64,000 nucleotides of DNA from Microbacteriaceae bacterium PS02066. Its GTDB lineage: Bacteria > Actinomycetota > Actinomycetes > Actinomycetales > Microbacteriaceae. Shown in pieces: positions 42,247-52,334 of the stretch; positions within the stretch are counted from its first letter, which is position 1; the number at the start of each line of letters is the position of its first letter. The translations under genes were made by a program, and so were the position numbers. The DNA lies in NCBI GenBank assembly GCA_029959545.1, contig JASCPH010000008.1:1-64000 (forward strand), read 5' to 3'. The notes below the pieces were generated by a model. It was not told the origin of the DNA. It saw nothing but the letters and a program-made list of their open reading frames with translations, and made no database searches.

Positions 42247-45200
42247 ATGCCCTCCGATTCGCAGGCCGTTCTGGACCGATCCGCCGAGGCACCTGCGCCT
42301 CGCACCCTGGTGGACATCCTGCGCGAGAGCGCCAGGCGTCATCCAGAGGCGTCGGCGATCGACGACGGCTCGGGAGCCTTGAGTTATGCGGAGCTTTTGG
42401 CGCACGTCAGTCGTACGGCGGCCCGCCTGATCGCTGCGGGCGTGCGTCGGGGCGACCGGGTGGGTGTGCGCATGCCGTCGGGGTCGAAGGATCTGTACAT
42501 CGCGATCCTCGGTGTGCTCGTCGCCGGAGCTGCATACGTGCCCGTGGATGTGGACGACCCCGACGAGCGTGCGCGTCTCGTGTTCGGTGAGGCGCGCGTC
42601 GTCGGTGTGATCGGCGCCGGCGGTGTGTACGTGTCTTCGGAGGGCTCGACACCCGCGGCCGAGCTCTACGACGGGGACGCACCGCATCCGTCGACGCGTG
42701 CCTTCGACGCGGTTCCTGACGTGACGGTCGAGGACGACGCGTGGATCATCTTCACCTCCGGCTCGACGGGAGTGCCGAAGGGAGTGGCGGTGAGCCACCG
42801 GTCCGCTGCGGCGTTCGTGGATGCTGAGGCGCGCATGTTCCTCCAGGACGCGCCCCTCGGACCGGGCGATCGGGTGCTGGCGGGTCTCTCGGTCGCCTTC
42901 GACGCGTCCTGTGAGGAGATGTGGCTGGCCTGGCGACACGGTGCCTGCCTCGTGCCCGCTCCTCGCTCGCTCGTGCGTTCGGGGGAGGACCTCGCGCCGT
43001 GGCTGATCCGCCAGGGGATCACCGTCGTCTCGACGGTGCCGACGCTCGCGGCGATGTGGCCGGTGGAGGCCATCGAGAACGTCCGGCTGCTCATCTTCGG
43101 CGGGGAGGCATGCCCTCCCGAACTCGCCGCACGCCTTCAGTCCGAGGGTCGTGAAGTGTGGAACACGTATGGCCCGACCGAGGCGACGGTGGTCGCCTGC
43201 GGTTCCCTCATGGACGGCACGACCCCGGTTCGGATCGGCCTGCCGCTGGACGGGTGGACGCTCGCCGTGATCGACGCCGATGGCGCCCGCGTGGCCGAGG
43301 GCGAGGTCGGTGAGCTGATCATCGGCGGCGTCGGCCTGGCGCGCTACCTCGATCCACTCAAGGATGCGGAGAAGTATGCGCCCATGCCGTCCCTGGGGTG
43401 GGAGCGCGCGTACCGCTCGGGTGACCTCGTCCGCTTCGAGCGCGCGGGCCTCGTGTTCCAGGGACGCGCCGACGATCAGGTGAAGGTCGGCGGGCGGCGG
43501 ATCGAACTGGGCGAGGTCGAGTCCGCGCTGCAGGAGCTCCCGGGCGTGCACGCGGCCGCCGCCGCGGTGCGGCAGAGTGAGGCGGCTGTCTCTGTCCTGG
43601 TGGGCTACCTCGTTCTGGAGCCGGGCGTCGAGCTCGACCGCGCGGAAGCCAGGGCGCGTCTGGCGGAGAGCCTCCCGGCGGCGATCGTGCCGCTTCTCGC
43701 CGTCGTCGACGAGCTGCCCGTGCGCACGTCGGGGAAGGTCGACCGGGCCGGGTTGCCGTGGCCCCTGCCGGGCGTCGAGACACCGCGATCGGGACTCGAT
43801 CCCGCCGAGGCGTGGCTGGCCGAGCAATGGCAGGCGGTGCTGGGTGTTCCGGTGCCGGGCCCAAAGGCGGACTTTTTCGACCTCGGTGGCGGTTCGCTGG
43901 CCGCTGCGCAGCTTGTCTCCCGCATCCGTGCGCGCGTGCCGGAGTTCGCCGTCGCCGACATCTACGACATGCCGCGCCTGTCGGCGATGGCCAAGGCGCT
44001 CGGACCATTCCTCCCGGATGCGGAGCTCGGGGAGTACCGACGCCCCGAGCCGACGCCGCGCGCGACACAGTGGTTGCAGACGCTGGCGGGAGCGCCGTTG
44101 TTCATCCTGTCCGGCGTGCGATGGCTGCTCTACATCCTCACCGCGGGCACGGTCCTCAACCTCCTCCCGGGCTTCGATGCCCTCCCGACGGCGCCGGTCT
44201 GGCTGCTCGTGGTCGGGTGGCTCCTGTTCGCGACGCCGTTCGGTCGGATGGCGCTCGCTGCCGCATCCGCCCGCGCCCTGCTCGCCGGACTGCGCCCGGG
44301 CGATTACCCGCGCGGGGGAGCGGTGCATCTGCGCGTGTGGTTGGCGGAGCAGATCGCCGACCAGGTGGATGCGGTGGGCCTCGCCGGTTCGCCGTGGATC
44401 ACCTACTACGCCCGTGCGCTGGGGGCGCGGATCGGTCGTGACGTCGACCTGCACACGCTGCCTCCCGTCACCGGGATGCTCGAGGTGGGCGACGGCGCCT
44501 CGATCGAGCCCGAGGTGGATCTGCGCGGCTACTGGATCGACGGCGACCTGCTGCGCGTGGGCGCCATCCGCATCGGCGCCGCGGCGACCGTCGGCGCACG
44601 CAGCACCCTCGCTCCGGGCACCCGCATCGGCCAGCGCGCGGAGATCGCGCCCGGATCGGCCGTGTTCGGGCGGGTGCGTGCGGCGCAGACCTGGGCGGGC
44701 TCTCCCGCGGTCCGTGTGGGTGCGGTCGCAGAGGACTGGCCCGCAGAGCGGCCGCCGACTCCGCACCGATGGATGTGGGCCTACGGCGCGTCGGCTTTGG
44801 CGTTGGCTGTGCTCCCCGTGTTCGCCATCCTCTGCGGCGCGATCGTTCTGGCGGCAGGGGCGCATGGTGCCCCGTCGTTGTCGGCCGCCTTCGGTGCGGC
44901 GATGGTGTGGCTGGTGCCCGCCGTGCTCGTGTGCGGTCTCGTGCTCGCCGGTGTCGTGGTGGCCGCGGTGCGTCTGCTCTCGATCGGACTCGTGGCGGGC
45001 ACGTACCCCGTGCGCAGCCGGGTGGCCTGGCAGGCGTGGACGATCGAGCGCCTTCTGGATGCGTCCCGCACCATCCTCTTCCCGCTCTACTCGAGCCTGT
45101 TCACACCCGTCTGGCTCCGGATGCTGGGCGCCCGCGTCGGGCGCGACGTCGAGGCGTCGACCGTGCTCCTGTTGCCTTCGCTGACGCGGATCGAGGACGG

Positions 45201-46179
45201 CGCCTTCCTCGCCGACGACACGATGGTCGCTTCCTACGAGTTGCACGCCGGGTGGATGCGGTTGGGCACCGTCCGCATCGGCAAGCGCGCCTTCCTCGGC
45301 AACTCGGGCATGGCGGCGCCGGGGCATCGCGTGCCCCGTGACGGGCTGGTGGCGGTGCTGTCGTCGGCGCCGCGCAAGGCGAAGCCGGGGTCGTCGTGGC
45401 TGGGCTCGCCCGCGGTGCGCCTGCGACGCGCGGTCACCGAAGCGGACGAGTCGCGCACCTACCGCCCGACGCCCGGTCTGCGCCTCGCGCGGGCGCTGTG
45501 GGAGCTGTGCCGGTTCGTCCCCGTCGTCGTGACCTGCGCGATCGGGCTGTCGGTGCTGTTCGCGCTCGCCGCACTCACGAGCTGGCTCGGCTGGCCGTGG
45601 GCACTGCTGCTGTCGGGGATCGTGCTGCTGGTTGCAGGCGCCGTGGCGGCTGCGGTCACCGTCGTCGCCAAGTGGACGATCGTCGGTCCCATCCGCGCCG
45701 GTGAGCAGCCGCTGTGGTCGAGCTTCGTCTGGCGCACGGAGGTCGTCGACACGTTCACCGAGATGGTGGCGGCGATGTGGTTCGCGCGTGTGGCCGTCGG
45801 TACGCCCGCCCTGGCGGTGTGGCTGCGGGCGATGGGGGCGCGCATCGGCACCGGGGTCTGGTGCGATTCGTACTGGCTCCCGGAACCCGATCTGGTCACC
45901 CTCGGCGACGGGGCGACGGTCAACCGGGGATGCGTCGTGCAGACCCACCTGTTCCATGATCGAATCATGAGCATGGACACCGTAGAGCTCGAACCCGGCG
46001 CGACGCTGGGCCCGCACAGCGTGATCCTGCCTGCCGCCGTCATCGGCGCCGACGCGACTGTCGGGCCGGCCTCCCTGGTGATGCGCGGCGAGACGGTGCC
46101 CGTCGGCACCCGCTGGAGCGGCAACCCCATCGGCCCATGGCGCGCGGTCAAGGTGCGTGCCTACCAGTCCACCTCGTGA
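42247..46179 (+). CDS. Pls/PosA-type non-ribosomal peptide synthetase, candidate poly-lysine synthetase
   Basis: 1310 residues, the length and order of epsilon-poly-L-lysine synthetase Pls: adenylation domain (about 15-500), carrier domain (about 510-590), then a membrane part with about six helices and three tandem left-handed-beta-helix-like domains (about 660-850, 930-1090 and 1180-1305). No classical condensation or thioesterase domain. Core motifs: I-F-T-S-G-S-T-G-V-P-K-G, N-T-Y-G-P-T-E-A-T, Y-R-S-G-D-L, and T-S-G-K497. The pantetheine serine is S550 in D-L-G-G-G-S. Pocket residues aligned by hand to GrsA read D219 A220 E223 S262 I283 G285 T307 V315 V316 K497, close to lysine codes; E223 suits a side-chain amine. 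Probable product: an iso-linked cationic homopolymer such as epsilon-poly-lysine, or one of a related diamino acid. Coupled to a peptidase. Confidence 0.87.
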   Translation: MPSDSQAVLDRSAEAPAPRTLVDILRESARRHPEASAIDDGSGALSYAELLAHVSRTAARLIAAGVRRGDRVGVRMPSGSKDLYIAILGVLVAGAAYVPVDVDDPDERARLVFGEARVVGVIGAGGVYVSSEGSTPAAELYDGDAPHPSTRAFDAVPDVTVEDDAWIIFTSGSTGVPKGVAVSHRSAAAFVDAEARMFLQDAPLGPGDRVLAGLSVAFDASCEEMWLAWRHGACLVPAPRSLVRSGEDLAPWLIRQGITVVSTVPTLAAMWPVEAIENVRLLIFGGEACPPELAARLQSEGREVWNTYGPTEATVVACGSLMDGTTPVRIGLPLDGWTLAVIDADGARVAEGEVGELIIGGVGLARYLDPLKDAEKYAPMPSLGWERAYRSGDLVRFERAGLVFQGRADDQVKVGGRRIELGEVESALQELPGVHAAAAAVRQSEAAVSVLVGYLVLEPGVELDRAEARARLAESLPAAIVPLLAVVDELPVRTSGKVDRAGLPWPLPGVETPRSGLDPAEAWLAEQWQAVLGVPVPGPKADFFDLGGGSLAAAQLVSRIRARVPEFAVADIYDMPRLSAMAKALGPFLPDAELGEYRRPEPTPRATQWLQTLAGAPLFILSGVRWLLYILTAGTVLNLLPGFDALPTAPVWLLVVGWLLFATPFGRMALAAASARALLAGLRPGDYPRGGAVHLRVWLAEQIADQVDAVGLAGSPWITYYARALGARIGRDVDLHTLPPVTGMLEVGDGASIEPEVDLRGYWIDGDLLRVGAIRIGAAATVGARSTLAPGTRIGQRAEIAPGSAVFGRVRAAQTWAGSPAVRVGAVAEDWPAERPPTPHRWMWAYGASALALAVLPVFAILCGAIVLAAGAHGAPSLSAAFGAAMVWLVPAVLVCGLVLAGVVVAAVRLLSIGLVAGTYPVRSRVAWQAWTIERLLDASRTILFPLYSSLFTPVWLRMLGARVGRDVEASTVLLLPSLTRIEDGAFLADDTMVASYELHAGWMRLGTVRIGKRAFLGNSGMAAPGHRVPRDGLVAVLSSAPRKAKPGSSWLGSPAVRLRRAVTEADESRTYRPTPGLRLARALWELCRFVPVVVTCAIGLSVLFALAALTSWLGWPWALLLSGIVLLVAGAVAAAVTVVAKWTIVGPIRAGEQPLWSSFVWRTEVVDTFTEMVAAMWFARVAVGTPALAVWLRAMGARIGTGVWCDSYWLPEPDLVTLGDGATVNRGCVVQTHLFHDRIMSMDTVELEPGATLGPHSVILPAAVIGADATVGPASLVMRGETVPVGTRWSGNPIGPWRAVKVRAYQSTS

Positions 46180-47453
46180 CCGGCGACGCCTACGCTCCAC
46201 GCAGCGGCGACGTCACGTACGACGTCGTCTCCTACGATCTCGACCTCGACTACCGCGTGCGCACGAACCGTCTGAGCGGCACCGCGACGATCGAGGCGAC
46301 CGCGTCCATCGACCTGCGCGGCGTGAGCCTGGACCTCATCGGGATGCGTGCCACCAGGGTCCGCGTCGACGGCGCGACCCCGGCCGTACAGCGCCAGAGC
46401 GCGCAGCACCTGCAGATCGGGTTCGGTCGCGACGTCGCGGCGGGCGAGACGTTCACCGTCGAGGTGCGCTACGAGGGATCACCCGCGCCGAGACGTTCGC
46501 CGTGGGGCGCCATCGGCTGGGAGGAGCTGACCGACGGAGCGCTCGTCGCGAACCAGCCGACCGGGGCGGCGACGTGGTTCCCCTGCAACGACCGGCCCGA
46601 CAATCGCGCCCGGATGCGGATGAGGATCGCCACCGACCGGGAGTACTCGGCCGTCGCGGTCGGCACGCGCATCCTGGATCAGGTGCAAGGGCGGCGTCGG
46701 GTGGTGGAGTACGTCTGTGACGTTCCCACCGCGACGTACCTGGCGGCGGTGCAGATCGGTCGATACGCGCGCACCGAGATCCCCGCGACCGTTCCCGTGG
46801 AGCTGTGGGCTCCCGCGGCGCTGCGGGCGTCAGCCGGCGAGGCCTTCGCCGATCTGCCGCGGATGATCGCGGCGTTCGCCGAGCGGTTCGGGCCGTACCC
46901 GCAGAACCAGTACTGCGTCGTGGTGACCGCCGACGATCTCGAGATCCCGCTCGAGTCGCAGGGCATGGCGGTGTTCGGCGCGAATCATCTGGATGCGGCG
47001 AGCGAGCGACTCGTGGCGCACGAACTCGCACACCAGTGGTTCGGAAACAGCGTCGGCATCGCACGTTGGCAGGACATCTGGCTCAACGAGGGCTTCGCCT
47101 GCTACGCCGAGTGGCTGTGGTCGGAGGTATCTGGCGGACCGGATGCCGATGCCCGCGCGCGCGCCCATCTGCGACAGCTGGCTGGCGAGCCTCAGGACCT
47201 CGTGATCGCCGATCCCGGCGCGGCTCGACTGTTCGATGATCGGGTGTACAAGCGCGGCGCCCTCGCCCTGCATGCCCTCCGGCTGCACCTGGGCGACGCG
47301 GCGTTCTTCGAGCTGTTGCGCGCCTGGACCGCCGTCCATCGGCACGGTCTGGCCGTCACCGACGACTTCCGCAGCCTGTTGGACGACCGCTCGGCGGCAG
47401 TGCTCAGCTCCTGGATCGATCAGGCTCCGCTGCCTCGGCTCGCGCGACGCTGA
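46176..47453 (+). CDS. M1-family zinc metallopeptidase
   Basis: 425 residues, a short M1 (aminopeptidase N-like) enzyme. The zinc site is H282-E-L-A-H286 with E305 in W-L-N-E305-G-F-A. The upstream exopeptidase loop reads E-S-Q-G-M-A-V-F-G, the variant form of G-A-M-E-N found in this subgroup. There is no signal peptide, so it is probably cytoplasmic. It starts at a GTG inside the synthetase stop (GTGA), so the two are translationally coupled. A peptide-cleaving partner beside a poly-lysine-type synthetase suggests trimming, turnover or self-protection; known producers also encode zinc aminopeptidases that degrade the polymer. Confidence 0.87.
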   Translation: MTGDAYAPRSGDVTYDVVSYDLDLDYRVRTNRLSGTATIEATASIDLRGVSLDLIGMRATRVRVDGATPAVQRQSAQHLQIGFGRDVAAGETFTVEVRYEGSPAPRRSPWGAIGWEELTDGALVANQPTGAATWFPCNDRPDNRARMRMRIATDREYSAVAVGTRILDQVQGRRRVVEYVCDVPTATYLAAVQIGRYARTEIPATVPVELWAPAALRASAGEAFADLPRMIAAFAERFGPYPQNQYCVVVTADDLEIPLESQGMAVFGANHLDAASERLVAHELAHQWFGNSVGIARWQDIWLNEGFACYAEWLWSEVSGGPDADARARAHLRQLAGEPQDLVIADPGAARLFDDRVYKRGALALHALRLHLGDAAFFELLRAWTAVHRHGLAVTDDFRSLLDDRSAAVLSSWIDQAPLPRLARR

Positions 47454-47910
47454 TCACGAATCCGGCGGGCGCGTCGGCCTCCCAGCCGCGCACCGCGCGA
47501 TCGGCGATGACCGTCCGCCAGCCATCTCCCTCGACGACGGCCGGCAGATGTACTCCGCCACGCAGATCCGCCCCCACCGCCTTGGTCGCCGCCTCGAACC
47601 TCGTCCAGTCGCGCAGCGTGGAGCCCGGAGCGAGCCGCTCGAGTCGCGTCGGTGCGGCCGCTGAGCCTTCCTCGACGTCGACACCGATGTCGCCATCGTC
47701 GGCCAGCGCCGCCACCACGAGATCGCCGGCATAGGCGAGAGAGACCGACCCGCCTCCCTCGAGGCCGGGTCGTCCGTGGTTCCCGCCGCACCTGCTGCAC
47801 GGGCCGTGCCGGAGGGTGCGCCCCGTGGCTTCGAAGACGAGGCGGGCGGCCACCGCGCGACGGTCAGCGCCCTCTCGTATCGTCCACACCACGCGGATCG
47901 CGTGCGGCAC
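47404..47910 (-). CDS. 4'-phosphopantetheinyl transferase
   Basis: 168 residues of the Sfp superfamily. Magnesium and catalytic residues are seen in G-V-D-V-E and in W-T-R-F-E-A-A-T-K-A-V-G, the W-x-x-x-E-A-x-x-K pattern. The N-terminal C-S-R-C-G-G-N-H-G-R-P is common in this group. It loads pantetheine onto carrier-protein serines and is a natural candidate to activate S550 of the nearby synthetase. It starts with GTG three bases after the NUDIX gene, last in the glnR-ppk1 run. Its end overlaps the convergent M1 gene by 50 bases. Confidence 0.85.
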   Translation of the reverse strand: MPHAIRVVWTIREGADRRAVAARLVFEATGRTLRHGPCSRCGGNHGRPGLEGGGSVSLAYAGDLVVAALADDGDIGVDVEEGSAAAPTRLERLAPGSTLRDWTRFEAATKAVGADLRGGVHLPAVVEGDGWRTVIADRAVRGWEADAPAGFVISVARAEAAEPDRSRS

Positions 47911-47913
47911 GTG

Positions 47914-48852
47914 TCAGACCTTCGGCAGGTGCGTCTCGATCGCGGCGATGCCGGAACCGGGGTTCGTGCGAGACAGGTGCACCACGGAGAAGCCGCCGAC
48001 CTCCAGCGCGGAGGCGCTGCCGAGATACGAGCCGCGCAGCGTGCCGGTCGCGAGGGCCAGCTCGTGCAGGATGTCGGGCAGCACAGGCCCGTGGCTGCAC
48101 ACCACGGCGGGCTTGCGCGAGCGCACCCGCTTGCCGACGACCGTGCGGGCGTCAGAGCGGCCGTCTTCCCACGCATCCTGGCTGATGAGCTCGCTCGTCT
48201 TGATCGAGCGTCCGAGGGCGGCAGCCAGGGGAGCGACGGTCTCGGTGCAGCGGACCGCATCCGACGACACGATCCGACGGATGCCGAAGGAGCTCAGCGG
48301 CCCGACGATCGCCTCCGCCTGCTTGCGTCCGCGTGCGGTGAGGGGGCGGGATGCATCGGAGCCCGACCACTCGTCGCGCGGGGTGGCCTTGGCGTGGCGC
48401 AGCACGACGATCGGGAACGTCTCCAGCACGCCGTCGTCGACGAATCGGAGGAAGTTCTCCACGATCTCCACGTCGACGGGGTAGCTGAGGTAGGTGAGCG
48501 CCTTCTTCGGGCTCACCCACTCGATGGCGGCGATCTCCTTGTTCGGCACGAACGCCGAGGCGCGGATGGCGGCATCGGTGGCCTCCGCCGACCAGTAGTG
48601 CACGATCTTCTCGCGCCGGCTGGGCAGTGTGTAGCGGGAGACGCCGACCGGGAGGCCGAGCGAGACGGCGATGCCGGTCTCCTCGAAGATCTCGCGCACG
48701 GCGGTCTCCACCAGCGCCTCGCCCGGGTCGACCTTTCCCTTCGGAAGGGTGACGTCGCGGTATCGGGTGCGGTGGATGAGGAGGATCTTCAGCTTGTCCT
48801 CGACCCGGCGCCAGACGATTCCGCCCGCGGCATAGACGGCGGTGTGCGTCAT
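47914..48852 (-). CDS. NUDIX hydrolase fused to histidine phosphatase (MutT1-like)
   Basis: 312 residues in two domains. Residues 1-140 are NUDIX: the box reads G-K-V-D-P-G-E-A, then R-E-I-F-E-E-T-G-I. Residues 150-312 are a histidine phosphatase with V-L-R-H-A-K at the catalytic site and C-S-H-G-P for the second His. This layout is that of mycobacterial MutT1, which acts on 8-oxo-GTP/GDP and dinucleoside polyphosphates. The ATG at 48852 overlaps the ppk1 stop (ATGA). Role in nucleotide sanitation is inferred from the family. Confidence 0.88.
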   Translation of the reverse strand: MTHTAVYAAGGIVWRRVEDKLKILLIHRTRYRDVTLPKGKVDPGEALVETAVREIFEETGIAVSLGLPVGVSRYTLPSRREKIVHYWSAEATDAAIRASAFVPNKEIAAIEWVSPKKALTYLSYPVDVEIVENFLRFVDDGVLETFPIVVLRHAKATPRDEWSGSDASRPLTARGRKQAEAIVGPLSSFGIRRIVSSDAVRCTETVAPLAAALGRSIKTSELISQDAWEDGRSDARTVVGKRVRSRKPAVVCSHGPVLPDILHELALATGTLRGSYLGSASALEVGGFSVVHLSRTNPGSGIAAIETHLPKV

Positions 48853-51014
48853 CGCACCGCCCTCGAACGCCGACGACGCTGCACCTGGAACATCGTCTTG
48901 TCCTGCAGGTCGACGAGGGCCTTGCCGTCGGCGTCGGTCGAATGCCGTGTCCACGTGCCGTCACCGGCGAGCCACCAGGAACTCGTGTTGTCGCTCATCG
49001 CGAGCGAGAAAAGATCGCTCAGCTCGGCGATCTGCGCGGGCGCCGTGATGCGCACGAGTGCTTCGACGCGGCGGTCGAGGTTGCGGTGCATCATGTCGGC
49101 CGAGCCGATGTAGGTCTCGGGGTCGCCGTCGTTGTCGAACGCGAAGATCCGGGAGTGCTCGAGGTAGCGGCCGAGGATCGAGCGCACCGTGATGTTCTCG
49201 CTCAATCCCTCGACGCCGGGACGGATGCTGCAGATGCCGCGCACCCAGATCTCGACCGGAACACCGGCGCGACTGGCTCGATAGAGCGCGTCGATGATCT
49301 GTTCGTCGACCATCGAGTTGACCTTGATGCGGATGCCGGAGCTCTTGCCGTCGAGCGCGTGCTTGCGCTCGCGCTCGATGAGACGGACGAGCCCCTTGCG
49401 CAGGTGCAACGGGGCGACGAGCAGCCGCTTGAACTTCTTCTCGATCGCGTATCCGCTCAGCTCGTTGAACAGGCGGGTGAGGTCGCGGCCGACCTCGTCG
49501 CTCGCGGTGAACAGGCCGAAGTCCTCATAGATGCGGCTGGTCTTCGGGTTGTAGTTGCCGGTGCCCACGTGGCAGTAGCTGCGTAGCACGCCGTTCTCCT
49601 CGCGGATGACGAGGGCGAGCTTGCAGTGCGTCTTCAGCCCGACGAGGCCGTAGACCACGTGCACGCCGGCCTTCTCGAGCTTGCGAGCCCAGACGATGTT
49701 GTTCGCCTCGTCGAAGCGCGCCTTGACCTCGACGAGGGCCAGCACCTGCTTGCCGGCCTCGGCGGCGTCGATCAGCGCCTGCACGATCGGGCTGTCGCCC
49801 GAGGTGCGATAGAGCGTCTGCTTGATCGCGAGCACGTGCGGGTCTTTCGCCGCCTGCTCGAGGAACGCCTGCACGCTGGTGGCGAAGGACTCGTACGGAT
49901 GGTGCACGAGCACGTCGCCCTTGCGGATGGCGGCGAAGATGTCGGCGCGCTCGTTGTTGTCGCCCGGCTGGAACGCCAGCGCCGTCGTGGGCACGTGCGG
50001 CGGGTAGTGCAGGTCGGGACGGTCGATGCGCGAGAGGTCGAAGAGCCCTCGCAGATCCAGCGGCGCGGGGAGGCGATAGACCTCCTGCTCGGTGATGTCG
50101 AGCTCCTTGATCAGCAGATCGAGGGTGAGCTCGTCCATGTCGTCGGTGATCTCGAGGCGGATCGGCGGTCCGAAGCGTCGGCGCATGAGCTCCGCCTCGA
50201 GCGCCTGGATGAGGTTCTCGGTCTCGTCCTCTTCGATCACCATGTCTTCGTTGCGAGTGAGGCGGAAAGCGTGGTGGTCGAGGATCTCCATGCCCGGGAA
50301 GAGGTCGGAGAGGTGGTTGGCGATCAGATCCTCGAGCGCGAGGTAGCGCACGCGCTCGCCGATGCGCGACACCTCTACGAACCGCGGCAGCATGGGTGGC
50401 ACCTTCAAGCGCGCGAACTCCTGTCGGCCCGTCTTCGCGTTGCGGATGCGGATCGCGAGGTTCAGCGAGAGGCCCGAGATGTAGGGGAAGGGGTGCGCCG
50501 GGTCGACCGCGAGCGGCATGAGCACCGGGAACACCTGCGACTGGAAGTAGTCGGACAGGCGCTGACGGTCGTCTTCGTCGAGATCGCCCCACCCGATCAC
50601 CTCGATGCCGGAATCCGCCAGTGCGGGTCGCACGAGGTGCTGCCAGGCCTCGGCGTGACGCAGCTGGAGGGCGTGGGCTTCGCCGGAGATGTCGGCGAGG
50701 ACGTCTTGCGCTGCGCGGCCGATGTTCGTCGGCACCGCGAGGCCCGTGATGATGCGACGCTTGAGTCCCGCGACGCGCACCATGAAGAACTCGTCGAGGT
50801 TGCTGCCGAAGATGGCGAGGAAGTTCGCGCGCTCGAGCGTCGGCACTGCCGGGTCCTCCGCGAGCTCCAGCACGCGCTGGTTGAACGCCAGCCAACTCAG
50901 CTCACGGTCCAGATACCGCGCCTCGGGCAGCTCGGTGTCACCGCCGTCGGTGACGTCGAAGTCGTCGTCGTCGGCATCGCCCAGGCCCGCATCGAGCATC
51001 ACGTCGGAGATCAT
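48849..51014 (-). CDS. ppk1: Polyphosphate kinase 1
   Basis: 721 residues. Makes polyphosphate from ATP. N-terminal [15 protein letters not shown] and the segment [17 protein letters not shown] are family marks. The phosphorylated histidine region is [13 protein letters not shown], with the other conserved His in [18 protein letters not shown]. The ATG at 51014 is used; another ATG lies four codons on. It lies 49 bases after glnR and is coupled to the NUDIX gene. Phosphate storage fits the surrounding Pst and Pho genes. Confidence 0.97.
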   Translation of the reverse strand: MISDVMLDAGLGDADDDDFDVTDGGDTELPEARYLDRELSWLAFNQRVLELAEDPAVPTLERANFLAIFGSNLDEFFMVRVAGLKRRIITGLAVPTNIGRAAQDVLADISGEAHALQLRHAEAWQHLVRPALADSGIEVIGWGDLDEDDRQRLSDYFQSQVFPVLMPLAVDPAHPFPYISGLSLNLAIRIRNAKTGRQEFARLKVPPMLPRFVEVSRIGERVRYLALEDLIANHLSDLFPGMEILDHHAFRLTRNEDMVIEEDETENLIQALEAELMRRRFGPPIRLEITDDMDELTLDLLIKELDITEQEVYRLPAPLDLRGLFDLSRIDRPDLHYPPHVPTTALAFQPGDNNERADIFAAIRKGDVLVHHPYESFATSVQAFLEQAAKDPHVLAIKQTLYRTSGDSPIVQALIDAAEAGKQVLALVEVKARFDEANNIVWARKLEKAGVHVVYGLVGLKTHCKLALVIREENGVLRSYCHVGTGNYNPKTSRIYEDFGLFTASDEVGRDLTRLFNELSGYAIEKKFKRLLVAPLHLRKGLVRLIERERKHALDGKSSGIRIKVNSMVDEQIIDALYRASRAGVPVEIWVRGICSIRPGVEGLSENITVRSILGRYLEHSRIFAFDNDGDPETYIGSADMMHRNLDRRVEALVRITAPAQIAELSDLFSLAMSDNTSSWWLAGDGTWTRHSTDADGKALVDLQDKTMFQVQRRRRSRAVR

Positions 51015-51063
51015 TCCCACATCCTTGCAGCCAGAGGTGACACGAGTGTGAACTCCGCAGGGG

Positions 51064-51759
51064 TCAGGATCCGGCGCGCTGCCCGGCAGCCGGGATCTGA
51101 TCCTCTTCGTACACGTTGAAGCGGTAACCGACGTTGCGCACCGTGCCGATGAGCTGCTCGAGATCGCCGAGCTTGGCGCGCAGGCGCCGCACGTGCACAT
51201 CGACCGTGCGCGTGCCGCCGAAGTAGTCGTAGCCCCAGACCTCGCTGAGCAGCTGTTCGCGGGTGAACACCCGCGACGGATGCGTCGCGAAGAAGTGCAG
51301 CAGCTGGAACTCCTTGTAGGTCAGATCCAGCGGCTTGCCGTGCACCCTGGCGGAGTACGAGGACTCGTCGATCGTGATGCCGGAGGTCTGGATGCGGGTC
51401 GAGACCTGCTCCTTCGACAGACGCCCGACGGCGAGCCGGATGCGGGCGTCGACCTCGGCGGGGCCGGCTCCCACCAGGATCACGTCGTCGACGCCCCAGT
51501 CGGTGGACACCGCGGTCAGGCCGCCCTCGGTGACGATGAGCACGAGCGGCGCATCGAGTCCCGTCGTCGTCAGGATCTTGCACAGCGACTTGGCGCCGAC
51601 CAGATCGTGGCGTGCATCGACGAAGACGACGTCCGCGTTGGGGGCGTTCACCAGCTGCGCGGGCTCGGCGGGGATCTGGCGGACGCGGTGGCTCAACAGC
51701 TCCAGCGCCGGGAGCGCGGGCGCGCTACCGGCGGAACTCAGAACGAGAAGCTGTGCCAA
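51064..51759 (-). CDS. glnR: GlnR-type orphan response regulator
   Basis: 231 residues. The N-terminal receiver is atypical: V-F-V-D-A-R-H-D-L takes the place of a phospho-Asp loop, as in actinobacterial GlnR, and the conserved [21 protein letters not shown] is a GlnR landmark. The C-terminal winged helix has Y-K-E-F-Q-L-L and [13 protein letters not shown]. GlnR controls nitrogen assimilation genes. The start is taken at the TTG at 51759 with GGAGG upstream; an ATG at 51795 is in frame. First gene before ppk1; phosphate-related neighbours suggest nitrogen-phosphate cross-control. Confidence 0.88.
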   Translation of the reverse strand: MAQLLVLSSAGSAPALPALELLSHRVRQIPAEPAQLVNAPNADVVFVDARHDLVGAKSLCKILTTTGLDAPLVLIVTEGGLTAVSTDWGVDDVILVGAGPAEVDARIRLAVGRLSKEQVSTRIQTSGITIDESSYSARVHGKPLDLTYKEFQLLHFFATHPSRVFTREQLLSEVWGYDYFGGTRTVDVHVRRLRAKLGDLEQLIGTVRNVGYRFNVYEEDQIPAAGQRAGS

Positions 51760-51876
51760 AGTCACCCTCCGGGCGGGGTCCGCGTCGTGCCTCATCTTAT
51801 GCGCAGCCGCGAGGCACGCAGATCTCACCGGGACGCACGACGTGCAGCGCGCGCTCCCATGCGTGAGAATGATCGT

Positions 51877-52173
51877 ATGACGACACCGGAACTGGCGCCA
51901 CGTCGGCCCTTCGGCGGCATCCTGGCCGTCTGGGTGTTCGCGGCCGTCGCGGGGCTCGCCATCGCCTTGTTCGTTCCGTCGCCGTGGCGCTCGACACTGA
52001 TGACGCTGGCGCTCGCCGCATCCGTCATCCTCGCCTTCGCCATCCAGCTGGCGTACGGCCGGGTGCAGCGCTTCATCCAGCGCGTGGCGCTCAGCAGCCT
52101 CGGTGCCCTGCTCGTGCTGGGCGTGATCAGCGTGGCGGTCGCGCTCTCCTCGCTCATCGCCAGCGCGCGCTGA
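51877..52173 (+). CDS. Small three-helix membrane protein
   Basis: 98 residues with three hydrophobic helices (about 13-33, 38-58 and 70-92). The short N-terminus is soluble, and a small basic loop (G-R-V-Q-R-F-I-Q-R) lies between helices 2 and 3. No named domain is recognised. ATG at 51877; an in-frame ATG at 51859 would add six residues. Divergent from glnR, followed by a 37-residue membrane peptide gene and the FABP gene. Confidence 0.65.
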   Translation: MTTPELAPRRPFGGILAVWVFAAVAGLAIALFVPSPWRSTLMTLALAASVILAFAIQLAYGRVQRFIQRVALSSLGALLVLGVISVAVALSSLIASAR

Positions 52174-52209
52174 GCCCATCGCCTTCGCGGACGGGCTACC
52201 ATGGGGCGC

Positions 52210-52323
52210 ATGGACCTGGTCGCGCTCGAAATGTTCTTCGTGGGCCTGCTCGTGCTCGCCTCCCTCGCCATCGCGTTCGTCTCGGGCGCCGTGGTCTGGA
52301 ACCTCTACCGCGGCCAGCGCTGA
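52210..52323 (+). CDS. Single-pass membrane micropeptide
   Basis: 37 residues: an acidic short start ([10 protein letters not shown]), one long hydrophobic helix (about residues 9-29) and the basic end W-N-L-Y-R-G-Q-R. An in-frame ATG at 52201 adds three residues. It ends 11 bases before the FABP gene, in the same direction. Codon use, the clean helix and positive-inside tail support a real gene too short for usual gene calling. Function unknown. Confidence 0.6.
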   Translation: MDLVALEMFFVGLLVLASLAIAFVSGAVVWNLYRGQR

Positions 52324-52334
52324 CGGAGCGGGCG

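Noticed and set aside
42136-46200. 1354-codon open frame antisense to the peptide synthetase
   Set aside because: Its translation is Arg/His-rich without any domain; it mirrors the third-position GC bias of the real gene on the other strand.
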